NCBI GenBank assembly: GCA_039818825.1 | Contig: JBCBTD010000061.1 | Coordinates: 1 to 23,484 of the forward strand | DNA from: JBCBTD01 sp039818825 | Lineage (GTDB): Bacteria; Pseudomonadota; Alphaproteobacteria; Geminicoccales; Geminicoccaceae | Reading direction: 5' to 3' | DNA: 23,484 bases | Shown: positions 12,637 through 21,404 of the stretch, in pieces | How positions within the stretch are numbered: position 1 is the stretch's first letter | Layout: the number at the start of each line of letters is the position of its first letter | Position numbers and translations under genes: made by a program | Notes under the pieces: model-generated | Seen by the model: only the letters and a program-made list of their open reading frames with translations | What the model was told of the DNA's origin: nothing | Database searches by the model: none

Positions 12637-13914
12637 GTGGCGAGGTCTCGACGCTCTCTCGACCCCGAGATCCGTGCGCTGCTGCTGGTGGAAGAGCGTC
12701 GGGCGCAGCGGATCGCGGCGTGGCTGCGGCTGGCTGCTGGCGGGATCATCGTCGCCCTCGTCGGGTTCACGGAACTCGCGCCGCTGCCGCAACTCGTGCC
12801 CGTGTTCGTCCCGGGATTCGCCGCCTACTTCGCGATCGGTGTCCTGTCGCTGGTGGTCGCCTCGACGCGGCTGTTCTCCGTCTGGTGGGCGCCGGTTTTC
12901 GTCGTGTTGGACGTGCTCTGGTACTACAGCGTATTGGTCGCCAGCCTGCTGGCGCTGGAGCGCCCGCCGAACGAGTTCGTGACCATCCCGGTGTTCGGCA
13001 TGTTGCCGGTGCTCATCGCGTTGTCGGGCATGCGCTACACGCCTTGGGCCCTGCTGGTGGGCCTCGCCACCTTCGCGATCCTCGACACCACCTTCGTCGC
13101 CGTGGTGATGAGCGGTGCCTGGCCCGGCGTGCCGCCAAGTGACGATCCGCTGTTCGGTTGGACGCCCAACATTGCGAGGGTCCTTGCGGTGGCGACGACG
13201 GCCTCGATCGTCGGCGTCACCTCCTGGCGCGCGCGCCGAACTCTGGTCTCAGCACTCCAGAGCCGTCGCGAACGCGATCTCGTGCGGAACCTGTTCGGTC
13301 GTACGGTGCCTGACCGCGTCGCCGCCGAGCTGGTGCGGGGCGGTGGAGCGTTGGAACCGCGAAGCACACGGGCAACGGTGCTGATGGCCGACGTCGAGGG
13401 CTTCACGCGCCGCGCCGAAAACCTCCCGCCGGCGATCGTCGTCACGATGATGAACGCGTTCTTTTCCGCAGCCGAAGATGTCGTCCGCGATCATGGCGGC
13501 ATCGTCGTGACGCTCCAGGGCGACGCCTTGTTGGCGACGTTCAACCTGCCACTGGAGCAGCCGGATCACGCCGATCGGGCCGTCGATGCCGGTCTGGGTC
13601 TCTTGGCCCTCGCCGCGCGAGAGCGGTTCGCCGGCCACCAGTTGGGCCTTCGTGTCGGCGTCGCCACGGGAGAGGTGGTGGCCGGCATCGTCGGTGGCGC
13701 TGATCGGGTCAGCTACACCGTCTATGGCGACGTGGTGAACGTCGCCGCCCGCCTGCAGGCCGCCAACAAGGTCGAAGGAACCAGCTTGCTGGTGGCCGGA
13801 CCGACCGTCGCCGATCTGCACCAGACCCGCTTCGATCTCAGGGCGTTGGGCGAGCGCGTGCTCAGCGGCCGCAACGAGCCGGTGACGATCTATGCCGCGA
13901 CGGGGTCGCGCTGA
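12637..13914 (+). CDS. Membrane-anchored class III adenylate/guanylate cyclase
   Basis: A 425-residue protein. Residues ~25-205 contain about six hydrophobic segments, forming an integral membrane sensor or anchor. A short linker (RRERDLVRNLFGRTVPDRVAA) resembles the signalling helix before class III catalytic domains. The catalytic domain (~235-420) has metal-binding Asp252 in ADVEGFT and Asp296 in QGDALLATF, plus the transition-state pair Asn368 and Arg372 in VNVAAR. The purine-recognition pair is unusual: Thr292 sits where adenylate cyclases have Lys, and Thr361 (SYTVYGD) where class IIIa has Asp. The start is GTG 12637, the first usable start after an in-frame TGA at 12604, and it has no clear ribosome site of its own. 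The 3' end overlaps the convergent Na/Pi gene by 25 bases. cAMP is the likely product, but this is not certain. Confidence 0.9.
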   Translation: MARSRRSLDPEIRALLLVEERRAQRIAAWLRLAAGGIIVALVGFTELAPLPQLVPVFVPGFAAYFAIGVLSLVVASTRLFSVWWAPVFVVLDVLWYYSVLVASLLALERPPNEFVTIPVFGMLPVLIALSGMRYTPWALLVGLATFAILDTTFVAVVMSGAWPGVPPSDDPLFGWTPNIARVLAVATTASIVGVTSWRARRTLVSALQSRRERDLVRNLFGRTVPDRVAAELVRGGGALEPRSTRATVLMADVEGFTRRAENLPPAIVVTMMNAFFSAAEDVVRDHGGIVVTLQGDALLATFNLPLEQPDHADRAVDAGLGLLALAARERFAGHQLGLRVGVATGEVVAGIVGGADRVSYTVYGDVVNVAARLQAANKVEGTSLLVAGPTVADLHQTRFDLRALGERVLSGRNEPVTIYAATGSR

Positions 13915-15536
13915 AGCGCCGCGGCTGCCGCGGCAGCCATGTCCTGCAGTCCGACCAGGACCCCGGCGATCTCCATCTCGGTGCGCAGCATTCCGAGATC
14001 GCTCTCCGGTCGGCCGGCCATGTGGCGGCTGATGCCGGCAACGACCTCCTCGCCCAGTGCACGGATTTCGCCGGTCCGCGAGGAAACCGCTGCTGCCGCC
14101 TCCGGCGTTTTGGCAGCGACGGCGACGTCGGCCAACGAGCGGTTCACCGCGGCGTACAGTGTCTCCAATCGCGCGCGCGTCGTGGCGGTCATCCGCTCAG
14201 CGCTCGGCGCCAGTTTTCGGAGCAGGGGCACGAGGCGGCCGTCGATGGTGTTGCTGGCCAGCTCCAGAGCCGCACTGGCTTCGACGAGCCGCTGGCGTGC
14301 CGCTTGGTCAACGGGCGAAAGGCCCTCGGCACGCAGCCCGGCCAGATAAGCGAGGATCGACCGATGAAGCGAGTCGACCTCGGCCTCTTCGGCGCCGGTG
14401 TCCGGAGCGGGCCCGGATCGGTCCAGTGCCGGCATCATCCCTGCCACACGCTCCGCCACGTGGCCAAGTTCCCGGCGAACCGCATCGAGCGCCACGGCCG
14501 GTGTATCGACGAAACTCTCGTCCAGGAACTTCGGCTCGACGGACATTGTCGCCGGCGTCGGCCGGAGTGCGGCCAGCCGCGTCGCGGCGCGCACGAAGAG
14601 CGGCGCGAACGGTAGGAAGAGGACGGTTGCGATGACGTTGAAGAGCGTGTTGGCCATTGCGATCTGCCTTGGCGTGTCGGCGGCGAGGCGAGCAATGCCC
14701 TCCAATTCGGGGGCGCTCGGCGAGGTTGCTCGGGCCAACTCGGCGAGCACGCCGATCAACGGCAGCCACAAGAGCACGCCGGCCAGGTTGAACAGGACGT
14801 GCACGTAGGCGACGCGCAGCGCCTCGTCGCCGCCGCGCAGGCCGGCGAGTAGCGCCGTGGCACAGGTGCCGACGTTCGCGCCGAGCGCAAGGGCGATGCC
14901 CATCTCCAGTGTCACGAGGCCGCTGCTGGCGAGCAGGATGGTGATGGCGATGATCGCCGAAGAAGACTGCATGATGGCGGTTGCAACAGCACCGACCAGG
15001 ATGGCCAGCGGTGGCCAGCCGACGCCGGCCATCAGCGCGACGAAGGGTTCGTAGGTGCGAAGCGGCCGCATGGCATCGCTCATCAGGCCGAGCCCGTAGA
15101 AGACGAAGCCCAAGCCGAGGAGGACGCCACCGAGATGGCGTAGCGCCGCCCGTCGGGCGGCGGTCGTGATGGCGAAGCCCAGCGCGATCAGTGGCAGGCC
15201 GAGCGCGGCGGGCTCGAACGCCACGATCTGCCCAGTGATCGTGGTGCCGACGTTCGCGCCCATGATCACGCCGACGGCCTGAACTGCGGTCAGCAAGCCG
15301 GCGCTGGCGAACCCCACGGCCAGGACGGTGGTCACGGACGACGACTGGACCACGGCCGTGATTCCGGCACCGACCACCGCGCCCAGCATCCGATTGGTGG
15401 TCAGTCGTGCGAGGACCTGCTTCATCCGCTGACCGGCGCCGGCCTGAAGGTCGTCCGCGAGGCGCTCCAGGCCGATCAGGAAAAGTGCCAGCCCGCCCAC
15501 CAGGCCGGCGGCCATCGCAAACCAGGGTAGGCTCAC
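13890..15536 (-). CDS. Na+/phosphate cotransporter family protein (NptA/YjbB type) with PhoU-like C-terminus
   Basis: A 548-residue inner-membrane protein. The N-terminal ~310 residues hold two inverted Na/Pi-cotransporter repeats, each with a QSSS motif (AVVQSSSVTT near 62-71 and AIMQSSSAII near 188-197). Each is followed by a GANVGT loop. The C-terminal ~200 residues are soluble, helical and PhoU-like. Members export or import phosphate with sodium, and the PhoU-like part is thought to regulate flux. The start is GTG at 15534-15536 with no evident Shine-Dalgarno; Met8 (ATG at 15513-15515) is an alternative. It follows yejF by 46 bases on the same strand, so read-through from the yej genes is possible. 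Its end overlaps the cyclase gene tail to tail. Confidence 0.9.
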   Translation of the reverse strand: MSLPWFAMAAGLVGGLALFLIGLERLADDLQAGAGQRMKQVLARLTTNRMLGAVVGAGITAVVQSSSVTTVLAVGFASAGLLTAVQAVGVIMGANVGTTITGQIVAFEPAALGLPLIALGFAITTAARRAALRHLGGVLLGLGFVFYGLGLMSDAMRPLRTYEPFVALMAGVGWPPLAILVGAVATAIMQSSSAIIAITILLASSGLVTLEMGIALALGANVGTCATALLAGLRGGDEALRVAYVHVLFNLAGVLLWLPLIGVLAELARATSPSAPELEGIARLAADTPRQIAMANTLFNVIATVLFLPFAPLFVRAATRLAALRPTPATMSVEPKFLDESFVDTPAVALDAVRRELGHVAERVAGMMPALDRSGPAPDTGAEEAEVDSLHRSILAYLAGLRAEGLSPVDQAARQRLVEASAALELASNTIDGRLVPLLRKLAPSAERMTATTRARLETLYAAVNRSLADVAVAAKTPEAAAAVSSRTGEIRALGEEVVAGISRHMAGRPESDLGMLRTEMEIAGVLVGLQDMAAAAAAALQRDPVAA

Positions 15537-15582
15537 CGGACCGACGGCAACGGCGGCTGCCGCAGCTCGGTGTCCATCGCCA

Positions 15583-17205
15583 TCAACCGGCCGCCGCGTC
15601 GGGCGCGGCGACAGCGATGTCGAAGGCCGCAGCGAGCAGCGCCTTCGTGTAGGGGTGTTGCGGGCGCTCGAAGATGGCCTCGCGATCGCCAGTCTCGACG
15701 ACGACGCCGTCCTTCATGACGACGACGCGATTGCAGAGCGCGCGGACGACCCGCAGATCGTGGCTGATGAAGAGATAGGCGAGGCCGTGCTCGCGCTGCA
15801 GGTCGCGCAGGAGGTCGACGATCTGCGCCTGGACCGACATGTCGAGCGCCGATGTGGGTTCGTCGAGAACGACGAAGCGCGGCTTCAACACCATCGCTCG
15901 GGCGATCGCGATCCGTTGTCGCTGGCCGCCGGAAAACTCGTGCGGATAGCGATCGATGGCAGCCGGATCGAGACCCACCTCCTCCAGGGCGGCGATCACC
16001 CGTTCGCGACGGCGCCCGCGATCGGTTTCGTCGCCGTGCAGGGCGAGGCCTTCGCCGACGATGTCGCCGACCGACATTCGCGGGCTGAGGCTGCCATAAG
16101 GGTCTTGAAAGACGATCTGCATTTCCCGCCGCAGCGGTCGCATCTGGGCGAAGCTCCAGCCCTGGACGTCCCGTCCCATGAAAACCACGGGGCCGACGCT
16201 CTGCAACAGGCGAAGGATCGCCAAGCCGAGCGTGGTCTTGCCCGAGCCGCTTTCGCCGACGATCCCCAAGGTCTCGCCGGTCCGGACCTCGATCGAGACG
16301 CCATCGACGGCTTTGACGTGGCCGACGGTGCGGCGCAGGAGCCCGCGTTGAATCGGGAAGTGAACCTTGAGATCGGTCGTTTGGAGCACGACCTCGGCGT
16401 CGGTCCTCGGTAACGGTACCTCGCCGCTCGGCTCGGAGGCGAGCAGGTGGCGCGTGTAGGCGTGTTGCGGGTCGGCGAAGAGTTTGTCGGTCGACGCCTG
16501 CTCGACGATCAGCCCGTCGTTCATCACCGCGACGCGGCGCGCCACTTTACGGACGATGGTGAGATCATGGGTGATCAGCAGGACGGCCATGCCGAGGCGG
16601 CCCTGCAACGCCTGCAACAGCTCCAGAATCTGCGCCTGGATGGTGACGTCCAATGCCGTCGTCGGCTCGTCGGCGATCAACAACGCTGGTTCGTTGGCCA
16701 ACGCCATGGCGATCATCACCCGCTGCCTCTGCCCACCAGAGAGCTGGTGCGGGTAGGCGTCGAGGCGGTTCTCGGCGTCCGGGAGTTGGACCAGCCGGAG
16801 GAGGTCGACGACGCGGTCGCGGGCCTCGCGGATCGTCATGCCGCGATGGAGGAGCAGACTCTCGCCGATCTGCTTCTCGATGGTGTGCAGTGGGTTCAGC
16901 GAGGTCATCGGTTCCTGGAACACGATGCCGATGCGATTGCCGCGGATCTGCCGCAGCGTCCGTTCGGACGCGCGGACGACGTCCTCGCCCTCGAACAGGA
17001 TCGAGCCCTGCGGATGGCTGGCCGTCGGGTAGGGCAAGAGCTGCATGATCGAGAGCGCCGTCACCGATTTGCCCGAACCGCTTTCGCCGACCAACGCCAC
17101 GGTCTCGCCGGGAGCGATGTCGAACGACACGCCTTTCACCGCATCGACGGTGCCGCCCTCGGTTCGGAAGCGGACGGCGAGGTCCCGGACCTCCACGAGG
17201 TTCAT
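15583..17205 (-). CDS. yejF: Peptide ABC transporter ATPase YejF (two fused nucleotide-binding domains)
   Basis: A 540-residue cytosolic ATPase with two ABC domains in tandem. Domain 1 has Walker A GESGSGKS, signature LSGGQRQR and Walker B LLIADEP. Domain 2 has GESGSGKT, FSGGQRQR and FVVLDEP. Each domain ends with an oligopeptide-transporter type tail (QHAYTRHLL, QHPYTKALL). This single-gene fusion of the two ATPases is the mark of the Yej system, as against separate DppD/DppF or OppD/OppF. The start is ATG at 17203-17205, which overlaps the yejE stop as ATGA, so translation is probably coupled. A longer open frame to 17310 has no support. In E. coli YejABEF imports the peptide antibiotic microcin C. 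In Brucella and Sinorhizobium it is linked to antimicrobial peptide tolerance. Confidence 0.95.
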   Translation of the reverse strand: MNLVEVRDLAVRFRTEGGTVDAVKGVSFDIAPGETVALVGESGSGKSVTALSIMQLLPYPTASHPQGSILFEGEDVVRASERTLRQIRGNRIGIVFQEPMTSLNPLHTIEKQIGESLLLHRGMTIREARDRVVDLLRLVQLPDAENRLDAYPHQLSGGQRQRVMIAMALANEPALLIADEPTTALDVTIQAQILELLQALQGRLGMAVLLITHDLTIVRKVARRVAVMNDGLIVEQASTDKLFADPQHAYTRHLLASEPSGEVPLPRTDAEVVLQTTDLKVHFPIQRGLLRRTVGHVKAVDGVSIEVRTGETLGIVGESGSGKTTLGLAILRLLQSVGPVVFMGRDVQGWSFAQMRPLRREMQIVFQDPYGSLSPRMSVGDIVGEGLALHGDETDRGRRRERVIAALEEVGLDPAAIDRYPHEFSGGQRQRIAIARAMVLKPRFVVLDEPTSALDMSVQAQIVDLLRDLQREHGLAYLFISHDLRVVRALCNRVVVMKDGVVVETGDREAIFERPQHPYTKALLAAAFDIAVAAPDAAAG

Positions 17206-18323
17206 TGGAACGTCTTCCTCGGATCGAAGGCGTCGCGCACCGCCTCGCCGACGAACACCAGAAGGCTCAGCAGGATCGCGAGGGTGAAGAATCCCGTGAA
17301 GCCGAGCCACGGCGCTTGCAGGTTGTTCTTACCCTGGTTCAGCAACTCGCCGATCGAGGGCGAGCCTGGCGGCAGCCCGAAGCCGAGGAAGTCGAGGCTG
17401 GTCAAGGTCGTGATGGAGCCGCTCAGGATGAACGGTAGGAAGGTGATCGTCGAAATCATCGCGTTCGGCAGCACATGCTTGAACATCACGACGACGTCCG
17501 ACTGCCCGAGGGCGCGGGCGGCACGGACGTAGTCGAAGTTCCGTCCGCGCAGGAATTCGGCGCGGACGACGCCGACCAACGCCGGCCAGCTGAACACCAC
17601 CATGACCAGGAGCAGCGACAGCACTCCCGGGGTGAACATGCTGGCGAGAATGATGAGGATGAACAGCGTCGGCAGGCTGGTCCAGACCTCGACGAAACGC
17701 TGGAACACGAGGTCGGTCCAGCCGCCGTAGAACCCCTGCACGGCGCCGGCGACGATGCCGATCACCGAGGCGACCAAGGTCAGGCCCAAGCCGAAGAGCA
17801 CCGAAATCCGGATCCCGTGGATGATCCGCGCGAGCACGTCGCGGCCCTGGTCGTCGGTGCCCAGGTAGTTGGCGCAGAGCCGCGCCGAGCCGAGTTCGCA
17901 AGGTTCCGGCGTCTGCCAGAACCATCCGGTGGGTGGCGACGGTGCAGGTCGTGGGAGGTCGTAATTGATCGTCCGGTAGCTGAACGGGACGGGAGCCCAG
18001 AGAATCCACCCGCCGGCATCCTGGATCAGCTCGACGACGAACGGGTCACGATACTCCGCTTCCGTCGCGAAGTCGCCGCCGAAGGTGGTCTCGGGGTAGG
18101 TCTGTGCGAACGGCACGTAGTAGTGTCCGTCGAAACGAACCAGCAGCGGCCGGTCCGTCGCCAGCACGTCAGCGAACAGGCTGGCGACGAAGATCGCCAG
18201 GAACAACACCAGCGAGATGGCGCCGCGACGGTTCCGGCGGAAGGTGGCAAGGCGCCTTTGCGAGAGTGGGCTCAGCGCAGGTAGAAGACGTCGCCCAGAC
18301 GCCGGCAAAGCGATCGTGCTCAA
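17202..18323 (-). CDS. yejE: Peptide ABC transporter permease YejE
   Basis: A 373-residue inner-membrane permease that pairs with YejB. It opens with the family's LSPLSQxR...FRRNRRG cytosolic stretch and one transmembrane helix (~36-55). A long periplasmic loop follows (RPLLVRFDGHYYVP...FGGDFATEAEYRDP), which is diagnostic of YejE. The permease core carries the EAA-type loop (FDYVRAARALG...HVLPNA), and the end is FVGEAVRDAFDPRKTF. The periplasmic loop carries CELGSARLC, two cysteines that could form a disulfide. The start is TTG at 18321-18323, overlapping the yejB stop as TTGA. The family N-terminus supports it within a few residues. It is coupled to yejF by an ATGA overlap. Confidence 0.95.
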   Translation of the reverse strand: MSTIALPASGRRLLPALSPLSQRRLATFRRNRRGAISLVLFLAIFVASLFADVLATDRPLLVRFDGHYYVPFAQTYPETTFGGDFATEAEYRDPFVVELIQDAGGWILWAPVPFSYRTINYDLPRPAPSPPTGWFWQTPEPCELGSARLCANYLGTDDQGRDVLARIIHGIRISVLFGLGLTLVASVIGIVAGAVQGFYGGWTDLVFQRFVEVWTSLPTLFILIILASMFTPGVLSLLLVMVVFSWPALVGVVRAEFLRGRNFDYVRAARALGQSDVVVMFKHVLPNAMISTITFLPFILSGSITTLTSLDFLGFGLPPGSPSIGELLNQGKNNLQAPWLGFTGFFTLAILLSLLVFVGEAVRDAFDPRKTFQ

Positions 18324-19432
18324 CCGCCGCGGCCCTCGAAATCGATCCGCGGGTCGATGATCGTATAGGTCAGATCGCCGATCAGGCCGAGCAGCAGGCC
18401 CAGCAGCGTGAAGAAGTAAAGCGTCCCGAACATCACCGGGTAGTCGCGGTTGATCGCGGCCTCCCAGCCGAGCAGGCCGAGCCCATCCAACGAGAAGATC
18501 ACCTCGATCAGTAGCGCGCCGGTGAACAGCACGCCGACGAACGCCGCCGGAAAGCCGGCGATGACGATCAGCATGGCATTGCGGAAGACGTGCCCGTAGA
18601 GCACCCGTCGCTCCGACAGCCCCTTGGCACGAGCCGTGAGTACGTAAGCCTTGTTGATCTCGTCGATGAACGAGTTCTTGGTCAGCATCGTCAAGGTAGC
18701 GAAGCCGCCGATCACCATCGCCGTGACCGGCAAAGTGATGTGCCAGAGATAGTCGAGGACTTTGCCGCCAAGGCTGAGCTGCTCGAAATCGTCGGACACC
18801 AAGCCACGTAAAGGGAACCAGTTCAGATACTGGCCACCAGCGAACACCACGATCAACAAAATGGCGAAGAGAAAGCTCGGCACGGCATAGCCGACGAAGA
18901 TCACGCCGCTGGACCAGACGTCGAAACGCGAGCCATCACGCACTGCCTTGGCGATGCCCAGCGGAATCGACACGAGGTAGGTGATGAGAGTGGTCCAAAT
19001 CCCGAGCGAAATCGACACGGGCATCTTGTCGATGACGAGATCGGCGACGCTGCGCCCGAGAAAGTAGCTGTCGCCGAATTCGAACCGCAGATAGTTCCAC
19101 ATCATCATCAAGAAGCGTTCGTGGGCTGGCTTGTCGAAGCCGAACAGCTCCTCCAGCTCGGCGATGAATGCCGGGTCCAACCCTTGCGCGCCGCGGTAGT
19201 CGCCAAGTGGCCCCCGGTCGGAGCCAGTCGGCGCACCGCCGGGCGGTGCACCGAGATCGCCGGTGCCGCCCGAGAACCGATCGGTAGCACCCGTTGCCGT
19301 GCCGCGCAGTTCGGCGATCATCTGCTCGATCGGACCGCCTGGGACGAACTGGACGATCACGAACGTGATCAACATGATTCCGAACAGCGTCGGGATCATA
19401 AGCAGCAAGCGGCGGACGATGTAGGCGGTCAT
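18320..19432 (-). CDS. yejB: Peptide ABC transporter permease YejB
   Basis: A 370-residue inner-membrane permease, partner of YejE. It begins with the first transmembrane helix (IVRRLLLMIPTLFGIMLI). A Gly/Thr/Pro-rich periplasmic stretch follows (~43-80) and ends in YRGAQGLDP, which is characteristic of YejB. Then come the permease core with five further helices, the EAA loop (AYVLTARAKGLSERRV...HVFRNA) and the C-terminal IIDPRIDFEGR. The start is ATG at 19430-19432, nine bases after the yejA stop. Its own TGA overlaps the yejE TTG. Confidence 0.95.
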   Translation of the reverse strand: MTAYIVRRLLLMIPTLFGIMLITFVIVQFVPGGPIEQMIAELRGTATGATDRFSGGTGDLGAPPGGAPTGSDRGPLGDYRGAQGLDPAFIAELEELFGFDKPAHERFLMMMWNYLRFEFGDSYFLGRSVADLVIDKMPVSISLGIWTTLITYLVSIPLGIAKAVRDGSRFDVWSSGVIFVGYAVPSFLFAILLIVVFAGGQYLNWFPLRGLVSDDFEQLSLGGKVLDYLWHITLPVTAMVIGGFATLTMLTKNSFIDEINKAYVLTARAKGLSERRVLYGHVFRNAMLIVIAGFPAAFVGVLFTGALLIEVIFSLDGLGLLGWEAAINRDYPVMFGTLYFFTLLGLLLGLIGDLTYTIIDPRIDFEGRGG

Positions 19433-19441
19433 CGGCGGCGG

Positions 19442-21331
19442 CTACCTGCCGTCGCCGGTCTCGGGCGGTGCGGTTGTCGCATCGTACCACCAGGTCGGCG
19501 GAAAGCCGGTGCCGTAGACCGGCGCGACCTCAGGGTGCTTCAGGTAGTTCCAATAGGCCAACCGGTTGCGTGCCGAATAGAACGTGTGGACGACGTAGTG
19601 GCCACGCAAAAGAACTCGGTCCAGTGCCCGGGTGATCGCTTTCAGGCGCTCCAGGTCAGCGTTGCTGCGGCCGCGAACGTCGACCAGTTCGGCGAGCAGC
19701 TCATCGACGACCGGGTCTTTGACGCCGGCCCAATTCCCCGATCCACGCTCGTCGGCCGCCGCCGACGAGTAGTAGGTGTTGAGTTCTTCGTTGGGCGGCG
19801 GGAAGAAGTTCGCGCCGATGGCCACCATGTCGTAGTCGAAATCATCTGTCAGCCGCTGGTACTGTGCAGTGTCGACGACCCGGACCGACGCGTCGATGCC
19901 GGCGCGGCGCAGATTGGTGACGTAGGGTTCGATGTAGCGGAGTGCTGCCTGGGTCGAGGTGACGATCTGCAGGCGCATGACCGACCCGTCGGCTTCACTG
20001 CGCAGCTGACCCTCCTCGACCACCCAGCCGGCCTCGGCGAACAGTTGCCACGCCCGCCGCAGCTCGCCGCGGATCCGACCACTACCGTCGGTGACGTTGA
20101 CCTCGAACGGCTCGGTGAACACGTCCTCGGGAATGCGATCGCGGAACGGCTCCAGGATCGCCAGCTCCTCCGCGGTCGGCAGCGAGACGTCGCGCGTGCC
20201 GTAGTCCGAGTTGGGGAAGTAGCTGCGCGCCCGCTCGTACAATCCGTAGAGGATGTTGGTCTGGGTCCATTCGAAGTCGAACAACAAGCCCAACGCTTCA
20301 CGCACCCGCACGTCGTCGAACGGAGGCCGTCGGGTGTTGATCACCAGCCCGGCAAAGCCGCGTGGGTTGTTGAGCGGAATGGTCTCGTCGCGAACGATCC
20401 TCCCGTCCCGAACCTGCGGGAGGTCGTAGCCGGTCGCCCAGCGCCGCGCCTCGTTCTCCGACCAGAAACTGATGTCCCCGCTCTTGAAGGCCTCGAAGGC
20501 CACGTCGAGGTCCCGAAAGTAGACATAGGTGATGCGTTCGAAGTTGTTCTGGCCCCGGTTCACCGGTAAGTCCGCGGCCCAGTAGTCGTCGACGCGACGG
20601 TAGGTGATCGAGCGGCCAATGTCGACGCGCTCGATGCGGTAGGGACCCTCGTAGACTTCGGGTTCCGTCGAGATGGCGCCGGGATCGAGATCGTTGGCTT
20701 CGTAGAAGTGACGCGGTTGTGGGCCGAGACTGGCCGCCAAGCCCAGGGTCTTCCAATTGTCGGTGGTCGCGAAGTCGATGCGGAGCCGCCCGTCCGGCAG
20801 GGCAGTGGCCGCCTCCAGGTTCCGCCAGAATTCGCGCAACAGCGGTCGCGCATGTTCCTTGATGACCTCCAACGAGAAGACGAAGTCATCGGCGGTGATG
20901 GGCTCGCCATCATGCCAGCGCGCCCGAGAATCGAGCTCGAAGATCGCGAAGGAGACGTCGTCGGGGACCGAAACGGATTTCGCGATCGACGGATAATAGG
21001 CCGCCAGCTCGTCGCCGGAACCGGTCATCAGCGAGTCGTAGAGGAGGCCTAGCCCCTGTGGCCACGCGGGGCCTAGGGGGATGGGGTTGATGCGCTCGAA
21101 GGTGCCGTAGGCGGCGAGCCGCACGTGTCCGCCTTCCGGTGCGTCGAGGTTCACGTAGTCGAAGTGGGTGAAGCCTTCCGGATACACCGGCTCGCCGAAC
21201 TCGGCGAACTGGGTGAGGCGGGTAAGGCCCTCGTCGTCCGCGGCGTTCTGCGCGGTGATGGTGGTCCACGGCAGAGAGGCGACGAGCAGGCCAAGAACGG
21301 TGCGCGCGGCAAAGCGCCGGAACGGCGTCAT
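19442..21331 (-). CDS. yejA: Peptide ABC transporter periplasmic binding protein YejA
   Basis: A 629-residue extracellular solute-binding protein (family 5, DppA/OppA-like) of the YejA subgroup. The ATG at 21329-21331 gives a Sec signal peptide: RRFAAR, a hydrophobic core VLGLLVASL, then TTITA with cleavage near residue 28. GAGGA lies eight bases before this ATG, which decides it over the longer open frame to 21391. The mature protein shows the subgroup features FGEPVYPEGFTHFDYVNLDAPEGG, ARWHDGEPITADDFVFS, FDFEWTQTNILYGLYER and the C-terminal PPTWWYD. It captures peptides in the periplasm for YejBE/F. A 73-base leader separates it from hisN on the same strand. Confidence 0.95.
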   Translation of the reverse strand: MTPFRRFAARTVLGLLVASLPWTTITAQNAADDEGLTRLTQFAEFGEPVYPEGFTHFDYVNLDAPEGGHVRLAAYGTFERINPIPLGPAWPQGLGLLYDSLMTGSGDELAAYYPSIAKSVSVPDDVSFAIFELDSRARWHDGEPITADDFVFSLEVIKEHARPLLREFWRNLEAATALPDGRLRIDFATTDNWKTLGLAASLGPQPRHFYEANDLDPGAISTEPEVYEGPYRIERVDIGRSITYRRVDDYWAADLPVNRGQNNFERITYVYFRDLDVAFEAFKSGDISFWSENEARRWATGYDLPQVRDGRIVRDETIPLNNPRGFAGLVINTRRPPFDDVRVREALGLLFDFEWTQTNILYGLYERARSYFPNSDYGTRDVSLPTAEELAILEPFRDRIPEDVFTEPFEVNVTDGSGRIRGELRRAWQLFAEAGWVVEEGQLRSEADGSVMRLQIVTSTQAALRYIEPYVTNLRRAGIDASVRVVDTAQYQRLTDDFDYDMVAIGANFFPPPNEELNTYYSSAAADERGSGNWAGVKDPVVDELLAELVDVRGRSNADLERLKAITRALDRVLLRGHYVVHTFYSARNRLAYWNYLKHPEVAPVYGTGFPPTWWYDATTAPPETGDGR

Positions 21332-21346
21332 CGATGTTGTCCTCGT

Positions 21347-21364
21347 GGCGTCTCGCCTGACGCC
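21347..21364 (-). repeat. Hairpin-forming repeat in the yejA leader
   Basis: On the minus strand GGCGTC, six loop bases and GACGCC form a perfect 6-bp stem a few bases upstream of the yejA ribosome site GAGGA and about 15 bases from the ATG. It could affect translation of yejA relative to hisN, or be an operator. No U-tract follows, so it is not a standard terminator. Chance occurrence is not excluded. Confidence 0.3.
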
Positions 21365-21404
21365 GCCTGATTGGCAGTAGACGTCGAGCAACTTGGAAAG
21401 TGGA

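Noticed and set aside
17206..17310. 35-residue N-terminal extension of YejF
   Set aside because: The ATGA overlap with yejE and the family N-terminus both support the start at 17205.
19121..20569. 482-codon open frame antisense to yejA
   Set aside because: It lies wholly opposite yejA, which has family-wide motifs, a signal peptide and a ribosome site. Long antisense frames are expected in GC-rich coding DNA, and the translated sequence shows no family features.
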